From Streptococcus oralis subsp. tigurinus (GTDB lineage Bacteria; Bacillota; Bacilli; Lactobacillales; Streptococcaceae): a stretch of DNA of 64,000 bases. Of this stretch, positions 35,559 to 44,450 are shown piece by piece (the first letter of the stretch is position 1; every line of letters begins with the position of its first letter). Below the pieces are notes generated by a model, which was not told the DNA's origin, made no database searches, and was given only the letters and a program-made list of their open reading frames with translations. Position numbers and translations under genes: made by a program. Location: assembly GCF_002356415.1 (NCBI RefSeq), contig NZ_AP018338.1, positions 496,001 through 560,000 on the forward strand, in the 5' to 3' direction.

Positions 35559-37295
35559 ATGCTCTATATTTGGTCTTATTTGAAAAAATACCCCAAGTGG
35601 TTATTCTTGGATTTCTTTGGAGCGGTTTTCTTTGTTGTCGTCAATCTTGGACTGCCAACTGTTCTAGCTCGGATGATTGATGAAGGTGTGAATAAAGGGA
35701 ATGAACAGCAATTGTATGTTTGGGCTGCAATTATGCTGGTGATTATCCTATGTGGAACCTTGGGGCGTATAGTCTTGGCTTATGCTGCTAGTAAGCTGAC
35801 GACCAATATGGTCAAGGATATGAGAGATGATCTCTATGCCAAATTACAAGAGTATTCTCATCATGAATATGAAAAGATTGGAGTGTCTTCACTGGTTACT
35901 CGTATTACCAGTGATGCCTTTGTTCTCATGCAATTTGCAGAACAGACCTTAAAACTGGGTGTCATCACTCCTATGATGATGCTGTCTAGTATCTTAATGA
36001 TCTTCCTGACCAGTCCGTCATTAGCTTGGATAGTAGCTTTTGCAGTACCTTTCTTGGCTGTGGTGGTTATTTATGTGGCTGTCAAGACTCGCCCTTTATC
36101 CGAAAAACAGCAGGCTACCTTAGATAAGATAAACCAATATGCCAGGGAAAATCTGATGGGACTTCGTGTCATTCGTGCCTTTGCCCGTGAGGAGTTTCAA
36201 GAGGAACGCTTTGCAGGGCAAAATGCAGTCTATGCAGCTAATTCCAATCGTCTGTTTAAACTAACTGGCTTGACAGAACCCTTGTTTGTTCAGATTATCA
36301 TTGCCATGATTGTAGCTATTGTCTGGTTTGCTCTGGACCCTATCAAACAAGGAAGCTTGCAAATTGGGGACCTGGTAGCCTTTATCGAATATAGTTTTCA
36401 CGCCCTCTTGTCCTTCCTTTTCCTATCCAATCTCTTCACCATGTATCCTCGTACATCCGTTTCGAGTGAACGTTTGAAAGAAGTCATGGAGATGCCGATT
36501 TCTATTGATCCCAATGAAGGAGGTGTCAGAGAGACAGCAACCCACGGATATTTGGAATTTGAAAATGTCACCTTTGCCTATCCTGGTGAGACGGAAAATC
36601 CTGTTTTGCACAACATTTCTTTCAGCGCTAAACCGGGTGAAACCATTGCCTTTATCGGATCGACCGGATCGGGCAAGTCCTCTCTTGTGCAATTGATTCC
36701 TCGTTTTTACGATGTCACGCTTGGGAAAATCAAGGTTGATGGTGTCGATGTGAGGGATTACCGCCTCAAGTCTCTTCGTCAAAAGATTGGTTTTATCCCG
36801 CAGAAGGCCTTGCTGTTTACAGGAACTATCGCTGAAAATATCCGCTATGGGAAGGAAGATGCTAGTCACAAAGACCTACATCAGGCAGCGGATGTGGCGC
36901 AAGCCAAAGATTTTATCGAAAGCCGAGAAGAAGGTTTTGCGACCCATCTAGCCGAAGGTGGAAGCAACCTTTCTGGAGGACAGAAACAACGTCTCTCAAT
37001 TGCCAGAGCGGTTATAAAAAATCCTGATATCTATATTTTTGACGATTCTTTCTCAGCCTTGGACTATCGTACAGATGCCATTTTGCGCCGTCGTCTCAAG
37101 GAAGTAACACAGAATGCTACAGTTTTAATTGTTGCTCAACGTGTCGGAACCATCATGGATGCGGATCAGATCATCGTTCTTGATAAGGGAGAGATCGTGG
37201 GTCGCGGTCGCCATGAGGAATTAATGGAAACCAATGATATCTATCGTGAGATTGCTGAGTCGCAGTTGAAAAATGCATCTCTAACAGAAGAATAG
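35559..37295 (+). CDS. heterodimeric ABC exporter, subunit 1 (degenerate ATPase site)
   Basis: 578 residues: six membrane helices (about 1-310) plus a nucleotide-binding domain. Walker A is GSTGSGKSS and the signature is intact (LSGGQKQR). Walker B is followed by Asp instead of Glu (YIFDDSFSALD), and the H-loop is Gln (VAQRVGT), so its own ATP site should not hydrolyse. It pairs with the next gene, whose signature is degenerate. That is the asymmetric layout of LmrCD/PatAB-type multidrug exporters. AAAGGGGGAG sets the start at 35559. Substrate unknown. Confidence 0.88.
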   Translation: MLYIWSYLKKYPKWLFLDFFGAVFFVVVNLGLPTVLARMIDEGVNKGNEQQLYVWAAIMLVIILCGTLGRIVLAYAASKLTTNMVKDMRDDLYAKLQEYSHHEYEKIGVSSLVTRITSDAFVLMQFAEQTLKLGVITPMMMLSSILMIFLTSPSLAWIVAFAVPFLAVVVIYVAVKTRPLSEKQQATLDKINQYARENLMGLRVIRAFAREEFQEERFAGQNAVYAANSNRLFKLTGLTEPLFVQIIIAMIVAIVWFALDPIKQGSLQIGDLVAFIEYSFHALLSFLFLSNLFTMYPRTSVSSERLKEVMEMPISIDPNEGGVRETATHGYLEFENVTFAYPGETENPVLHNISFSAKPGETIAFIGSTGSGKSSLVQLIPRFYDVTLGKIKVDGVDVRDYRLKSLRQKIGFIPQKALLFTGTIAENIRYGKEDASHKDLHQAADVAQAKDFIESREEGFATHLAEGGSNLSGGQKQRLSIARAVIKNPDIYIFDDSFSALDYRTDAILRRRLKEVTQNATVLIVAQRVGTIMDADQIIVLDKGEIVGRGRHEELMETNDIYREIAESQLKNASLTEE

Positions 37296-37303
37296 GAGGA
37301 AAT

Positions 37304-39085
37304 ATGAAAACACAATCTAGTTTGGCTCGTTTGTGGAGCTATTTGAAAGCCTACCGTTTTTCTGTCTTTTTTGCAGTCTTTCTAAAAGTTTTAAGCGTAG
37401 TCATGAGTGTCTTGGAGCCTTTTGTATTGGGGCTAGCCATTACGGAGTTGACAAAGAATCTCTTAGATATGGCTAATGGTCTTGCAGGCGCTCGTATCAA
37501 TACTGGCTACATCGGAACTGTTTTAATCATTTACCTCTTTAGAGGTCTCTTGTATGAACTTGGGTCTTATTATTCCAACTATTTCATGACCAATGCGGTT
37601 CAGTCTATGACTCAGGATCTGCGAAATGAAATGACCGAGAAAATCAATCGTATCCCAGTATCTTTCTTTGACAAACACCAATTTGGTGATTTGTTGGGAC
37701 GCTTTACCAGTGATGTTGAGACGGTTTCCAATACCCTTCAGCAGTCTTTTCTGCAAATTGTCAATGCCCTTTTGACGATTGTCCTCGTCATGGGAATGGT
37801 ATTATACTTGAACTTTCAGCTGGCTATAGTGGTGATTCTATCCATTCCAGTGACCTATTTTGGTGCTAGAAGCATCCTGAAACGTTCTCAGCCTTATTTT
37901 AAAGAGCAGGCGGCTATTTTAGGACGGATGAATGGTTATGTGCAGGAAAATCTCACAGGTTTTAATGTTTTGAAACTCTATGGTCGTGAGGAAACCTCGC
38001 ATAAAGAATTTTCTGAGATTACGGACGACCTCCAACGTGTTGGCTTTAAAGCCAGCTTTATCTCTGGGCTCATGATGCCAGCTCTTCATGCTGTATCGGA
38101 CTTGACCTATCTGATCGTTGCAGTTCTCGGTGGTTTACAGGTTATCGCGGGCCGTTTGACAGTGGGGAATATGCAGGCCTTTGTTCAGTACGTTTGGCAG
38201 GTCAGCCAGCCTATTCAAAACATCACACAACTTGCGGGTCAAATGCAAAGTGCTAAGTCTTCGCTAGACCGCATCTTCGACATCTTGGATGAGACAGAGG
38301 AAGTCAAGGGAGAAGAACTCGAAATCCTTGAACCCTTAACAGGTCAGGTGACCTTCCAACATGTTGACTTCCAGTATGTTGAAAACAAACCATTGATTCG
38401 AGACTTTAATCTAGAAGTTCAACCGGGAGAGATGGTAGCGATTGTTGGTCCGACTGGAGCTGGTAAGACAACTTTGATTAATCTACTCATGCGTTTTTAT
38501 GATGTTACAGCAGGTGCAATCTTAGTTGACGGGCAGGATATTCGCCAGTTTTCACGACAAGACTACCGACGTCAGTTTGGGATGGTCTTGCAGGATGCTT
38601 GGCTTTATGAAGGGACAATCAAAGAAAACCTACGTTTTGGAAATCTTGACGCCAGTGACAAGGAAATAATAGAAGCTGCCAAAGCAGCAAATGTAGACCA
38701 CTTTATCCGAACTCTTCCTGGCGGTTACAACATGGAGATGAACCAAGAGTCAAGTAATATTTCCCTCGGGCAAAAACAACTCTTGACCATCGCGCGTGCT
38801 CTCCTAGCCAATCCTAAAATTCTCATTTTGGATGAAGCGACTTCCTCTGTTGACACCCGTTTGGAACTCTTGATTCAAAAAGCCATGAAACGCTTGATGA
38901 AGGGAAGAACCAGCTTTGTCATCGCCCACCGTCTCTCTACCATTCAAGAAGCGGACAAGATTCTCGTTCTTAAGGATGGACAGATTATTGAACAGGGAAA
39001 TCATGAAAGCTTGCTCCAAGCAAAAGGTTTTTATTATGACCTGTATCAAAGCCAATTTTCAAGTAAATCCGAGCAAGTCGGCTAA
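37304..39085 (+). CDS. heterodimeric ABC exporter, subunit 2 (catalytic ATPase site)
   Basis: 593 residues: six membrane helices (about 15-320) plus a nucleotide-binding domain. Walker A GPTGAGKTT, Walker B with Glu (ILILDEATSSVD) and H-loop His (VIAHRLST) are intact. The signature is altered (SLGQKQ instead of SGGQ). This complements subunit 1, so one ATP site of the dimer stays functional. It starts eight bases after subunit 1 with AGGAGGAA. Probably a drug or peptide exporter. Confidence 0.88.
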   Translation: MKTQSSLARLWSYLKAYRFSVFFAVFLKVLSVVMSVLEPFVLGLAITELTKNLLDMANGLAGARINTGYIGTVLIIYLFRGLLYELGSYYSNYFMTNAVQSMTQDLRNEMTEKINRIPVSFFDKHQFGDLLGRFTSDVETVSNTLQQSFLQIVNALLTIVLVMGMVLYLNFQLAIVVILSIPVTYFGARSILKRSQPYFKEQAAILGRMNGYVQENLTGFNVLKLYGREETSHKEFSEITDDLQRVGFKASFISGLMMPALHAVSDLTYLIVAVLGGLQVIAGRLTVGNMQAFVQYVWQVSQPIQNITQLAGQMQSAKSSLDRIFDILDETEEVKGEELEILEPLTGQVTFQHVDFQYVENKPLIRDFNLEVQPGEMVAIVGPTGAGKTTLINLLMRFYDVTAGAILVDGQDIRQFSRQDYRRQFGMVLQDAWLYEGTIKENLRFGNLDASDKEIIEAAKAANVDHFIRTLPGGYNMEMNQESSNISLGQKQLLTIARALLANPKILILDEATSSVDTRLELLIQKAMKRLMKGRTSFVIAHRLSTIQEADKILVLKDGQIIEQGNHESLLQAKGFYYDLYQSQFSSKSEQVG

Positions 39086-39152
39086 TCAAAACTGTCCAGA
39101 CTATTCTTAAATTATCAGTCTATTACAACTTTTCTCAGATAGTACACTTTTC

Positions 39153-39181
39153 TTGCTATCGTTTTATGGTAGTAGTATACT
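39153..39181 (+). promoter_or_regulatory. promoter of dpr
   Basis: TTGCTA (39153-39158), a 17-base spacer and TATACT (39176-39181). A leader hairpin TAACCAC/GTGGTTA (39189-39209) follows. Confidence 0.7.
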
Positions 39182-39234
39182 TATACTGTAACCACTAATA
39201 AGGTGGTTATAAAAAAAGAAAAGAGGTAAGAAAT

Positions 39235-39753
39235 ATGGTTGAATTGAAAAAAGAAGCAGTAAAAGACGTTACAACATTATCTAAAACAGCGCCAGTAGCA
39301 TTGGCAAAAACAAAGGAAGTATTGAACCAAGCAGTAGCAGACTTGTACGTAGCGCATATCGCTCTTCATCAAGTACACTGGTACATGCGTGGACGTGGTT
39401 TTATGGTATGGCATCCTAAGATGGATGAATACATGGATAGCCTTGATGGTTACCTTGATGAAATCAGCGAACGCTTGATCACTCTTGGTGGCAAACCATA
39501 CTCTACTTTGACAGAATTCCTTCAACACAGTGAAATCGAAGAAGAAGAAGGAGAATTCCGTAACGTTGAAGAAAGCTTGGAACGTGTTCTAGCTATTTAT
39601 CGCTACCTCATCACTCTTTTCCAAAAAGCTTTGGATGTAACTGACGAAGAAGGCGATGATGTTACAAACGATATCTTTGTTGGGGCTAAGGCTGAACTTG
39701 AGAAAACAGTTTGGATGCTTGCAGCAGAACTTGGACAAGCTCCTGGTTTGTAA
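39235..39753 (+). CDS. dpr: Dps-like peroxide resistance protein
   Basis: 172 residues, ferritin-like. It forms a dodecamer that binds and oxidises iron, protecting DNA from Fenton damage. The ferroxidase segment is [20 protein letters not shown] with [14 protein letters not shown] (about 43-83). The extended lysine-rich N-terminus (residues 1-25) is typical of streptococcal Dpr. AAAGAGGTAAG precedes the ATG. It is monocistronic with its own terminator. Control by a peroxide or iron regulator is likely but no operator was identified. Confidence 0.93.
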   Translation: MVELKKEAVKDVTTLSKTAPVALAKTKEVLNQAVADLYVAHIALHQVHWYMRGRGFMVWHPKMDEYMDSLDGYLDEISERLITLGGKPYSTLTEFLQHSEIEEEEGEFRNVEESLERVLAIYRYLITLFQKALDVTDEEGDDVTNDIFVGAKAELEKTVWMLAAELGQAPGL

Positions 39754-39821
39754 AATATAGTTGCTACCCCTTTTATCATGAGGTATCTGATAAGTGCCCA
39801 TGACCAATCATCTTTTAAAAG

Positions 39822-39854
39822 TCATGTAACTGTAAACAGTTGCATGATTTTTTT
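39822..39854 (+). terminator. dpr terminator
   Basis: TCATGTAACTG and CAGTTGCATGA around TAAA, then T8. Confidence 0.9.
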
Positions 39855-39875
39855 GTTTGCTGGACTTAGGACACA

Positions 39876-39904
39876 TTGTCAAAAGTAGGATTTTACGGTA
39901 TAAT
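39876..39904 (+). promoter_or_regulatory. promoter of the phnA-like gene
   Basis: TTGTCA (39876-39881), a 17-base spacer and TATAAT (39899-39904). Confidence 0.85.
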
Positions 39905-39962
39905 AGTTGCTGTTCAATAACATATGAATTTTAAAGAATAATTGTTAGTTTAAGGAGGACTT

Positions 39963-40301
39963 ATGAACAACTTACCAAATTGCCCAAAATGTAATTCAGA
40001 ATATGTCTACGAAGATGGAAATCTCTTGGTATGCCCAGAGTGTGCCTATGAGTGGAATCCTGCAGAAGTTGCAGAAGTAGAAGAAGGTGTAGTTGCTATC
40101 GATGCCAATGGAAATAAACTGGCTGACGGCGATACTGTGACCCTTATCAAGGACTTGAAAGTAAAAGGTGCACCAAAGGATTTGAAACAAGGAACTCGTG
40201 TTAAAAATATCCGTATCGTAGAAGGTGACCACAACATCGACTGTAAGATTGATGGTTTTGGAGCTATGAAATTGAAGTCAGAGTTTGTTAAGAAAATCTA
40301 G
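39963..40301 (+). CDS. PhnA/YjdM-family zinc-ribbon protein
   Basis: 112 residues. An N-terminal zinc ribbon with two CxxC pairs (CPKC near 8-11, CPEC near 25-28) is followed by the conserved PhnA domain: [20 protein letters not shown] and the ending [16 protein letters not shown]. The family was named for phosphonate use, but that role is unproven and no phosphonate genes are nearby. AAGGAGGAC precedes the ATG. The next gene starts two bases after its stop codon. Confidence 0.87.
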   Translation: MNNLPNCPKCNSEYVYEDGNLLVCPECAYEWNPAEVAEVEEGVVAIDANGNKLADGDTVTLIKDLKVKGAPKDLKQGTRVKNIRIVEGDHNIDCKIDGFGAMKLKSEFVKKI

Positions 40302-40303
40302 CT

Positions 40304-40927
40304 ATGAAAACGAACTACAAATTTATCTTTTATAGTCGTGTGCTCTTGTTCTTAGCGGCATTTACAGGAGTTTATTTAGAGATCACCAAGCATGGTGGTT
40401 TTGGTATGCTCCTTTACTACACAGTATTGTCCAATCTTTTGGTAACGATTTTCACGGGCTATCTGCTCCGTGTGATGAGCCGTTCAGGTGAAAATTGGCA
40501 AAGTCCGACCTTGCTTCGTCTCAAGGGTGGCGTTACCATGAGTATCATGATTACCTGTGTGATTTACCATTTTATGCTTGCTCCGATCGCGACAGACTTT
40601 TACCGTGTGGAAAATTTCCTTTGCCACTATATCGTTCCACTCTGGTTTTTAGCCGACACCCTCTTCTTTGATAAACGGGGTCAATACAAGATCTGGGATC
40701 CAGTCTTGTGGACCATCTTGCCCTTAGTTTATATGATTTTTGCCTTGTTTAACGGCCTGGTCTTAAAACTCAATATTCCGAATTCCAAGGACAATCCCTT
40801 CCCTTATTTCTTTTTAAATGTGAACAAGGGTTGGGACGTGGTCATCAAATGGTGTTTGATCATTTTTGCAGCGTATATGGTTGCAGGCTTCATCTTCTAT
40901 CTGATCAAGCAAATCAAGCGAAAATAG
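40304..40927 (+). CDS. Pr6Pr-type integral membrane protein
   Basis: 207 residues with about six hydrophobic helices (about 9-24, 31-53, 72-90, 104-117, 130-150, 176-198). Distinctive segments are LYYTVLSNLLVTIFTG and ENFLCHYIVPLWFLADTLFF, which match the Pr6Pr family. The function is unknown. It directly follows the zinc-ribbon gene, so the two are co-transcribed. Confidence 0.75.
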   Translation: MKTNYKFIFYSRVLLFLAAFTGVYLEITKHGGFGMLLYYTVLSNLLVTIFTGYLLRVMSRSGENWQSPTLLRLKGGVTMSIMITCVIYHFMLAPIATDFYRVENFLCHYIVPLWFLADTLFFDKRGQYKIWDPVLWTILPLVYMIFALFNGLVLKLNIPNSKDNPFPYFFLNVNKGWDVVIKWCLIIFAAYMVAGFIFYLIKQIKRK

Positions 40928-40950
40928 TCTTCCTATTAGGAAAGTTAGGA

Positions 40951-40987
40951 CGGAGTCTTTAGTTCAATCGGGCTCCTTCTTTTCTTG
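40951..40987 (+). terminator. possible terminator after the Pr6Pr gene
   Basis: GGAGTC pairs with GGCTCC across a 13-base loop, followed by TTCTTTTCTT. Weak. Confidence 0.5.
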
Positions 40988-41039
40988 CCATCTTCCTTCT
41001 AAAAGGATCAACAGTGAGAAATATACAGAAAGAAAATTC

Positions 41040-42191
41040 ATGAAACAATTTTTAGAACGGGCTAGTATTTTGGCCCTCTCCCTCGTTTTGATTACCTCCT
41101 TCTCCATCTCAAGTGCTCTGCCAGCCATGTTTGACTACTATCAAGGCTACCCTAAAGAACAAATCGAGCTCCTGGTCAGTCTCCCTTCTTTTGGAATCAT
41201 GATTATGCTGGTTTTAAATGGTTTTTTGGAGCGTTTGTTTCCTGAGCGACTTCAGATTAGTCTGGGCCTTCTCATCCTCTCTATCGGTGGAACAGCTCCC
41301 TTCTGGTATCAGGAGTACAACTTTGTCTTTGCGATGCGGATTTTATTTGGCTTGGGTGTTGGGATGATCAATGCCAAGGCTATTTCTATCATCAGCGAAC
41401 GCTATCATGGAAAGACACGGATTCAGATGTTGGGTCTTCGCGGATCAGCAGAAGTTGTCGGGGCATCGATTTTGACTCTAGTGGTCGGTCAACTCTTATC
41501 CTTGGGATGGACAGTGACCTTCTTGGCCTACAGTGCGGGATTTTTAGTATTGATTCTTTATCTGCTCTTTGTCCCTTATGGGAAAGAAAAGAAAGAAACA
41601 AAGAAAAAAGAGACCGAATCGACTCGTTTGACAGGAAAGATGAAAGGATTAATTTTTCTATTGGCTGTCGAAGCAGCAGTTGTTGTCTGCACCAATACGG
41701 CTATCACCATTCGTATTCCTAGTCTGATGGTGGAAAGAGGTCTAGGAGATGCCCAGTTATCGAGCTTGGTTTTAAGTATCATGCAGTTGATTGGTATCTT
41801 GGCTGGTGTGAGTTTTTCTTTCTTCATCTCTCTATTTAAAGAAAAATTGCTCCTTTGGTCAGGTATCGCCTTTGGATTGGGGCAAATTGTGATTGCCTTG
41901 TCTCCGTCATTGGGTGTGATGGTAATTGGAAGTGTTGTGGCAGGTTTTTCTTATAGTGTGGCCTTGACCACTGTCTTTCAGATTTTATCGGAGAGAATTC
42001 CAGCCAAGCTCCTTAATCAGGCAACTTCCTTCGCAGTGTTAGGATGTAGCTTTGGTGCCTTTACCACACCTTTCATTCTTGGGGCGATTGGCTTGGTGAC
42101 TCAAAACGGTATGTTGGTCTTCGCCATTCTAGGCTGCTGGTTGATTGTCACTTCTATCTTTGTTATGTACGCACTTCAAAAGAGAGCTTAG
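41040..42191 (+). CDS. major facilitator superfamily permease
   Basis: 383 residues, about 12 hydrophobic helices with a cytoplasmic lysine-rich loop (KEKKETKKKETESTR) between halves. The first half has FAMRILFGLGVGMINAKAI. It resembles CynX/NimT-type transporters, but the substrate is not readable. The ATG at 41040 has AGAAAGAAA upstream. A terminator begins at its stop codon. Confidence 0.82.
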   Translation: MKQFLERASILALSLVLITSFSISSALPAMFDYYQGYPKEQIELLVSLPSFGIMIMLVLNGFLERLFPERLQISLGLLILSIGGTAPFWYQEYNFVFAMRILFGLGVGMINAKAISIISERYHGKTRIQMLGLRGSAEVVGASILTLVVGQLLSLGWTVTFLAYSAGFLVLILYLLFVPYGKEKKETKKKETESTRLTGKMKGLIFLLAVEAAVVVCTNTAITIRIPSLMVERGLGDAQLSSLVLSIMQLIGILAGVSFSFFISLFKEKLLLWSGIAFGLGQIVIALSPSLGVMVIGSVVAGFSYSVALTTVFQILSERIPAKLLNQATSFAVLGCSFGAFTTPFILGAIGLVTQNGMLVFAILGCWLIVTSIFVMYALQKRA

Positions 42192-42216
42192 GATTGGTTT
42201 CCTAAGTTTTTCTTTT
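42187..42216 (+). terminator. terminator of the MFS permease gene
   Basis: CTTAGGA (42187-42193, including the stop codon TAG) pairs with TCCTAAG (42200-42206), then TTTTTCTTTTT. Confidence 0.88.
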
Positions 42217-42254
42217 TCAATTTTTTGTACCCGGACAATTTTAAATTTTGTAGC

Positions 42255-42283
42255 TTGTTACGAGACTACTTTCCTGATAAAAT
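42255..42283 (+). promoter_or_regulatory. promoter of the truA operon
   Basis: TTGTTA (42255-42260), a 17-base spacer and TAAAAT (42278-42283) with extended TGA. Only seven bases separate the -10 box from the ATG. Confidence 0.7.
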
Positions 42284-42290
42284 AGAAGTT

Positions 42291-43040
42291 ATGACAAGAT
42301 ATAAAGCAATCATTTCCTATGACGGTTATGCCTTTGCTGGTTTTCAGCGGCAGCCTCATGCGCGGAGCGTTCAGGAAGAAATTGAAAAAACGTTAACGAG
42401 ACTCAATAAGGGGCAAGCCATCACTGTTCACGGTGCTGGTAGGACTGATAGTGGGGTTCATGCTCTAGGACAGGTTATTCATTTTGACCTGCCCTATCAG
42501 ATGGATGAGGAAAAACTCCGTTTTGCTCTGGATACCCAGTCTCCAGAAGATATTGATGTGATTTCGATTGAGATTGTGGCGGATGATTTTCATTGTCGTT
42601 ATGCAAAACATAGCAAGACTTATGAGTTTATCGTGGATAGAGGGCGCCCCAAAAATCCTATGCGTCGTCACTACGCTACTCACTTTCCCTATCCGCTTGA
42701 TGTGGAGCGGATGCAGATGGCAATCAAAAAGCTAGAGGGAACCCATGATTTCACCGGTTTTACAGCATCTGGAACCAGTGTAGAGTACAAGGTTCGCACC
42801 ATCACAGAAGCGAGTTTAACAGTAGATGAGACAGGGCAGTTTTTGACCTTTACCTTTGCTGGAAATGGTTTTCTTTACAAACAGATTCGCAATATGGTAG
42901 GGACACTTCTCAAGATCGGCAACAACCGTATGCCAGTTGAGCAGATTGACCTGATCTTGGAGAAAAAAGACAGACAGCTTGCAGGTCCCACTGCGGCACC
43001 AAATGGCTTGTATTTAAAGGAGATTCGTTATGAAGAATAA
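42291..43040 (+). CDS. truA: tRNA pseudouridine synthase A
   Basis: 249 residues. It converts uridines 38-40 of the tRNA anticodon arm to pseudouridine. The catalytic Asp is in [14 protein letters not shown] (about 48-61). Other motifs: [45 protein letters not shown]. The ATG at 42291 is chosen by family alignment. A longer frame would start upstream of the promoter. It may be read from a leaderless mRNA. The next gene overlaps its 3' end by 11 bases. Confidence 0.95.
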   Translation: MTRYKAIISYDGYAFAGFQRQPHARSVQEEIEKTLTRLNKGQAITVHGAGRTDSGVHALGQVIHFDLPYQMDEEKLRFALDTQSPEDIDVISIEIVADDFHCRYAKHSKTYEFIVDRGRPKNPMRRHYATHFPYPLDVERMQMAIKKLEGTHDFTGFTASGTSVEYKVRTITEASLTVDETGQFLTFTFAGNGFLYKQIRNMVGTLLKIGNNRMPVEQIDLILEKKDRQLAGPTAAPNGLYLKEIRYEE

Positions 43041-43803
43041 TCGTATTTTAGCACTTTCTGGAAATGATATTTTTAGTGGTGGTGGTTTGTCAGCTGATTT
43101 GGCTACCTATACCTTGAACGGCTTGCATAGCTTTGTAGCAGTGACTTGTTTGACAGCCTTGACTGAAAAGGGCTTTGAAGTCTTTCCAACTGACGATGCC
43201 ATTTTTCAACATGAATTGGATAGCTTGCGTGATGTGGAATTTGCAGGGATTAAGATTGGTCTTCTTCCTACTGTCAGTGTGGCTGAGAAAGCCTTGAACT
43301 TTATCAAGCAACGTCCAGGAGTGCCTGTTGTATTGGATCCCGTCTTGGTCTGCAAGGAAACGCACGATGTGGCTGTCAGTGAACTCTGTAAAGAGTTGAT
43401 TCTCTTTTTCCCTCATGTCAGTGTGATTACGCCAAATCTTCCTGAAGCAGAATTGTTGGCGGGTCAGGAAATCAAAACTTTGGAAGATATGAAAGCTGCA
43501 GCGCAGAAATTGCATGATTTAGGAGCGCCAGCAGTCATTATCAAGGGAGGCAATCGCCTTAGTCAGTCCAAGGCTGTAGATGTCTTTTATGATGGACAAA
43601 GTTTTACTGTCCTAGAAAATCCTGTTATCCAAGGACAAAATGCTGGTGCAGGTTGTACCTTTGCCTCAAGCATCGCCAGTCACTTGGTTAAAGGGGATGA
43701 ACTTTTACCAGCAGTAGAAAGCTCTAAGGCTTTCGTTTACCGTGCTATTGCACAAGCAGATCAATATGGAGTAAGACAATATGAAGCAAACCAAAACAAC
43801 TAA
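43030..43803 (+). CDS. phosphomethylpyrimidine / pyridoxal kinase-like protein (ThiD/PdxK family)
   Basis: 257 residues, ribokinase fold. It starts [32 protein letters not shown] (by position 3-34), has [10 protein letters not shown] in the middle, and the anion-hole/catalytic region is [18 protein letters not shown], with Cys as in ThiD/PdxK proteins. It probably phosphorylates hydroxymethylpyrimidine or a B6 vitamer. It overlaps truA by 11 bases and the ECF gene by 23 bases. A neighbouring vitamin S component supports a vitamin substrate. It cannot be split between thiamine and B6 from sequence alone. Confidence 0.85.
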   Translation: MKNNRILALSGNDIFSGGGLSADLATYTLNGLHSFVAVTCLTALTEKGFEVFPTDDAIFQHELDSLRDVEFAGIKIGLLPTVSVAEKALNFIKQRPGVPVVLDPVLVCKETHDVAVSELCKELILFFPHVSVITPNLPEAELLAGQEIKTLEDMKAAAQKLHDLGAPAVIIKGGNRLSQSKAVDVFYDGQSFTVLENPVIQGQNAGAGCTFASSIASHLVKGDELLPAVESSKAFVYRAIAQADQYGVRQYEANQNN

Positions 43804-44242
43804 AATCGCCCTTGTATCCCTCTTAACCGCCCTTTCTGTGGTTCTAGGTTATTTCTTAAAGATTCCAACACCAACAGGCATTCTAACTCTCTTAGATGCG
43901 GGTATCTTCTTTGCAGCCTTCTACTTTGGTAGTCGTGAAGGGGCTGTGGTCGGAGGTCTAGCAGGTTTCTTGATTGACCTCTTATCAGGCTATCCACAGT
44001 GGATGTTCTTTAGCTTGATCAACCATGGCTTGCAGGGATTTTTCGCAGGATTTAAAGGAAGATGGCAATGGCTAGGCCTTATCTTAGCTACTATTGCGAT
44101 GGTAGGAGGCTACGCCTTGGGTTCAACTTTGATGAATGGCTGGGCAGCAGCCCTACCAGAAATCCTACCAAACTTCCTGCAAAATATCGTGGGAATGGTT
44201 GTAGGGTTTGTGCTTAGTCAAAGTATTAAGAAAATTAAGTAA
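43781..44242 (+). CDS. ECF transporter S component (vitamin uptake)
   Basis: 153 residues with about five or six membrane helices. It begins [20 protein letters not shown], the S-component form in which an early Ala-rich helix contacts the T subunit. It continues GILTLLDAGIFFAAFYFG and GGLAGFLIDLLSGYPQW. It works with a shared EcfA/EcfA'/T module encoded elsewhere. Overlap with the ThiD/PdxK-like kinase gene suggests uptake of the same vitamin precursor (hydroxymethylpyrimidine or B6 vitamer). Confidence 0.85.
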   Translation: MKQTKTTKIALVSLLTALSVVLGYFLKIPTPTGILTLLDAGIFFAAFYFGSREGAVVGGLAGFLIDLLSGYPQWMFFSLINHGLQGFFAGFKGRWQWLGLILATIAMVGGYALGSTLMNGWAAALPEILPNFLQNIVGMVVGFVLSQSIKKIK

Positions 44243-44272
44243 AGCGGCTGGAGAAAAGTTCTAAAAATCAGA

Positions 44273-44322
44273 AAAACGCATAATATCAAGTGTTGAAAAA
44301 CCTTGATACTATGCGTTTTATT
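44273..44322 (+). terminator. terminator of the truA operon
   Basis: An 18-bp stem with one mismatch: AAAACGCATAATATCAAG (44273-44290) with CTTGATACTATGCGTTTT (44302-44319). Confidence 0.9.
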
Positions 44323-44334
44323 GTGGGAAGATTT

Positions 44335-44441
44335 TATACTCTTCGAAAATCAAATTTAAACCGCGTCAACGTCGCCTTGCCGTACTCAAGTACAGCCTGC
44401 GGCTAGTTTCCTAGTTTGTTCTTTGATTTTCATTGAGTATT
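44335..44441 (+). repeat. BOX element (A-C type)
   Basis: Begins TATACTCTTCGAAAATC, has GTCGCCTTGCCGTACTC in boxA and CAGCCTGCGGCTAG into boxC, and ends TTTTCATTGAGTAT. boxB is missing. It lies between the ECF gene and pepQ. Confidence 0.93.
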
Positions 44442-44450
44442 AGATGAATA

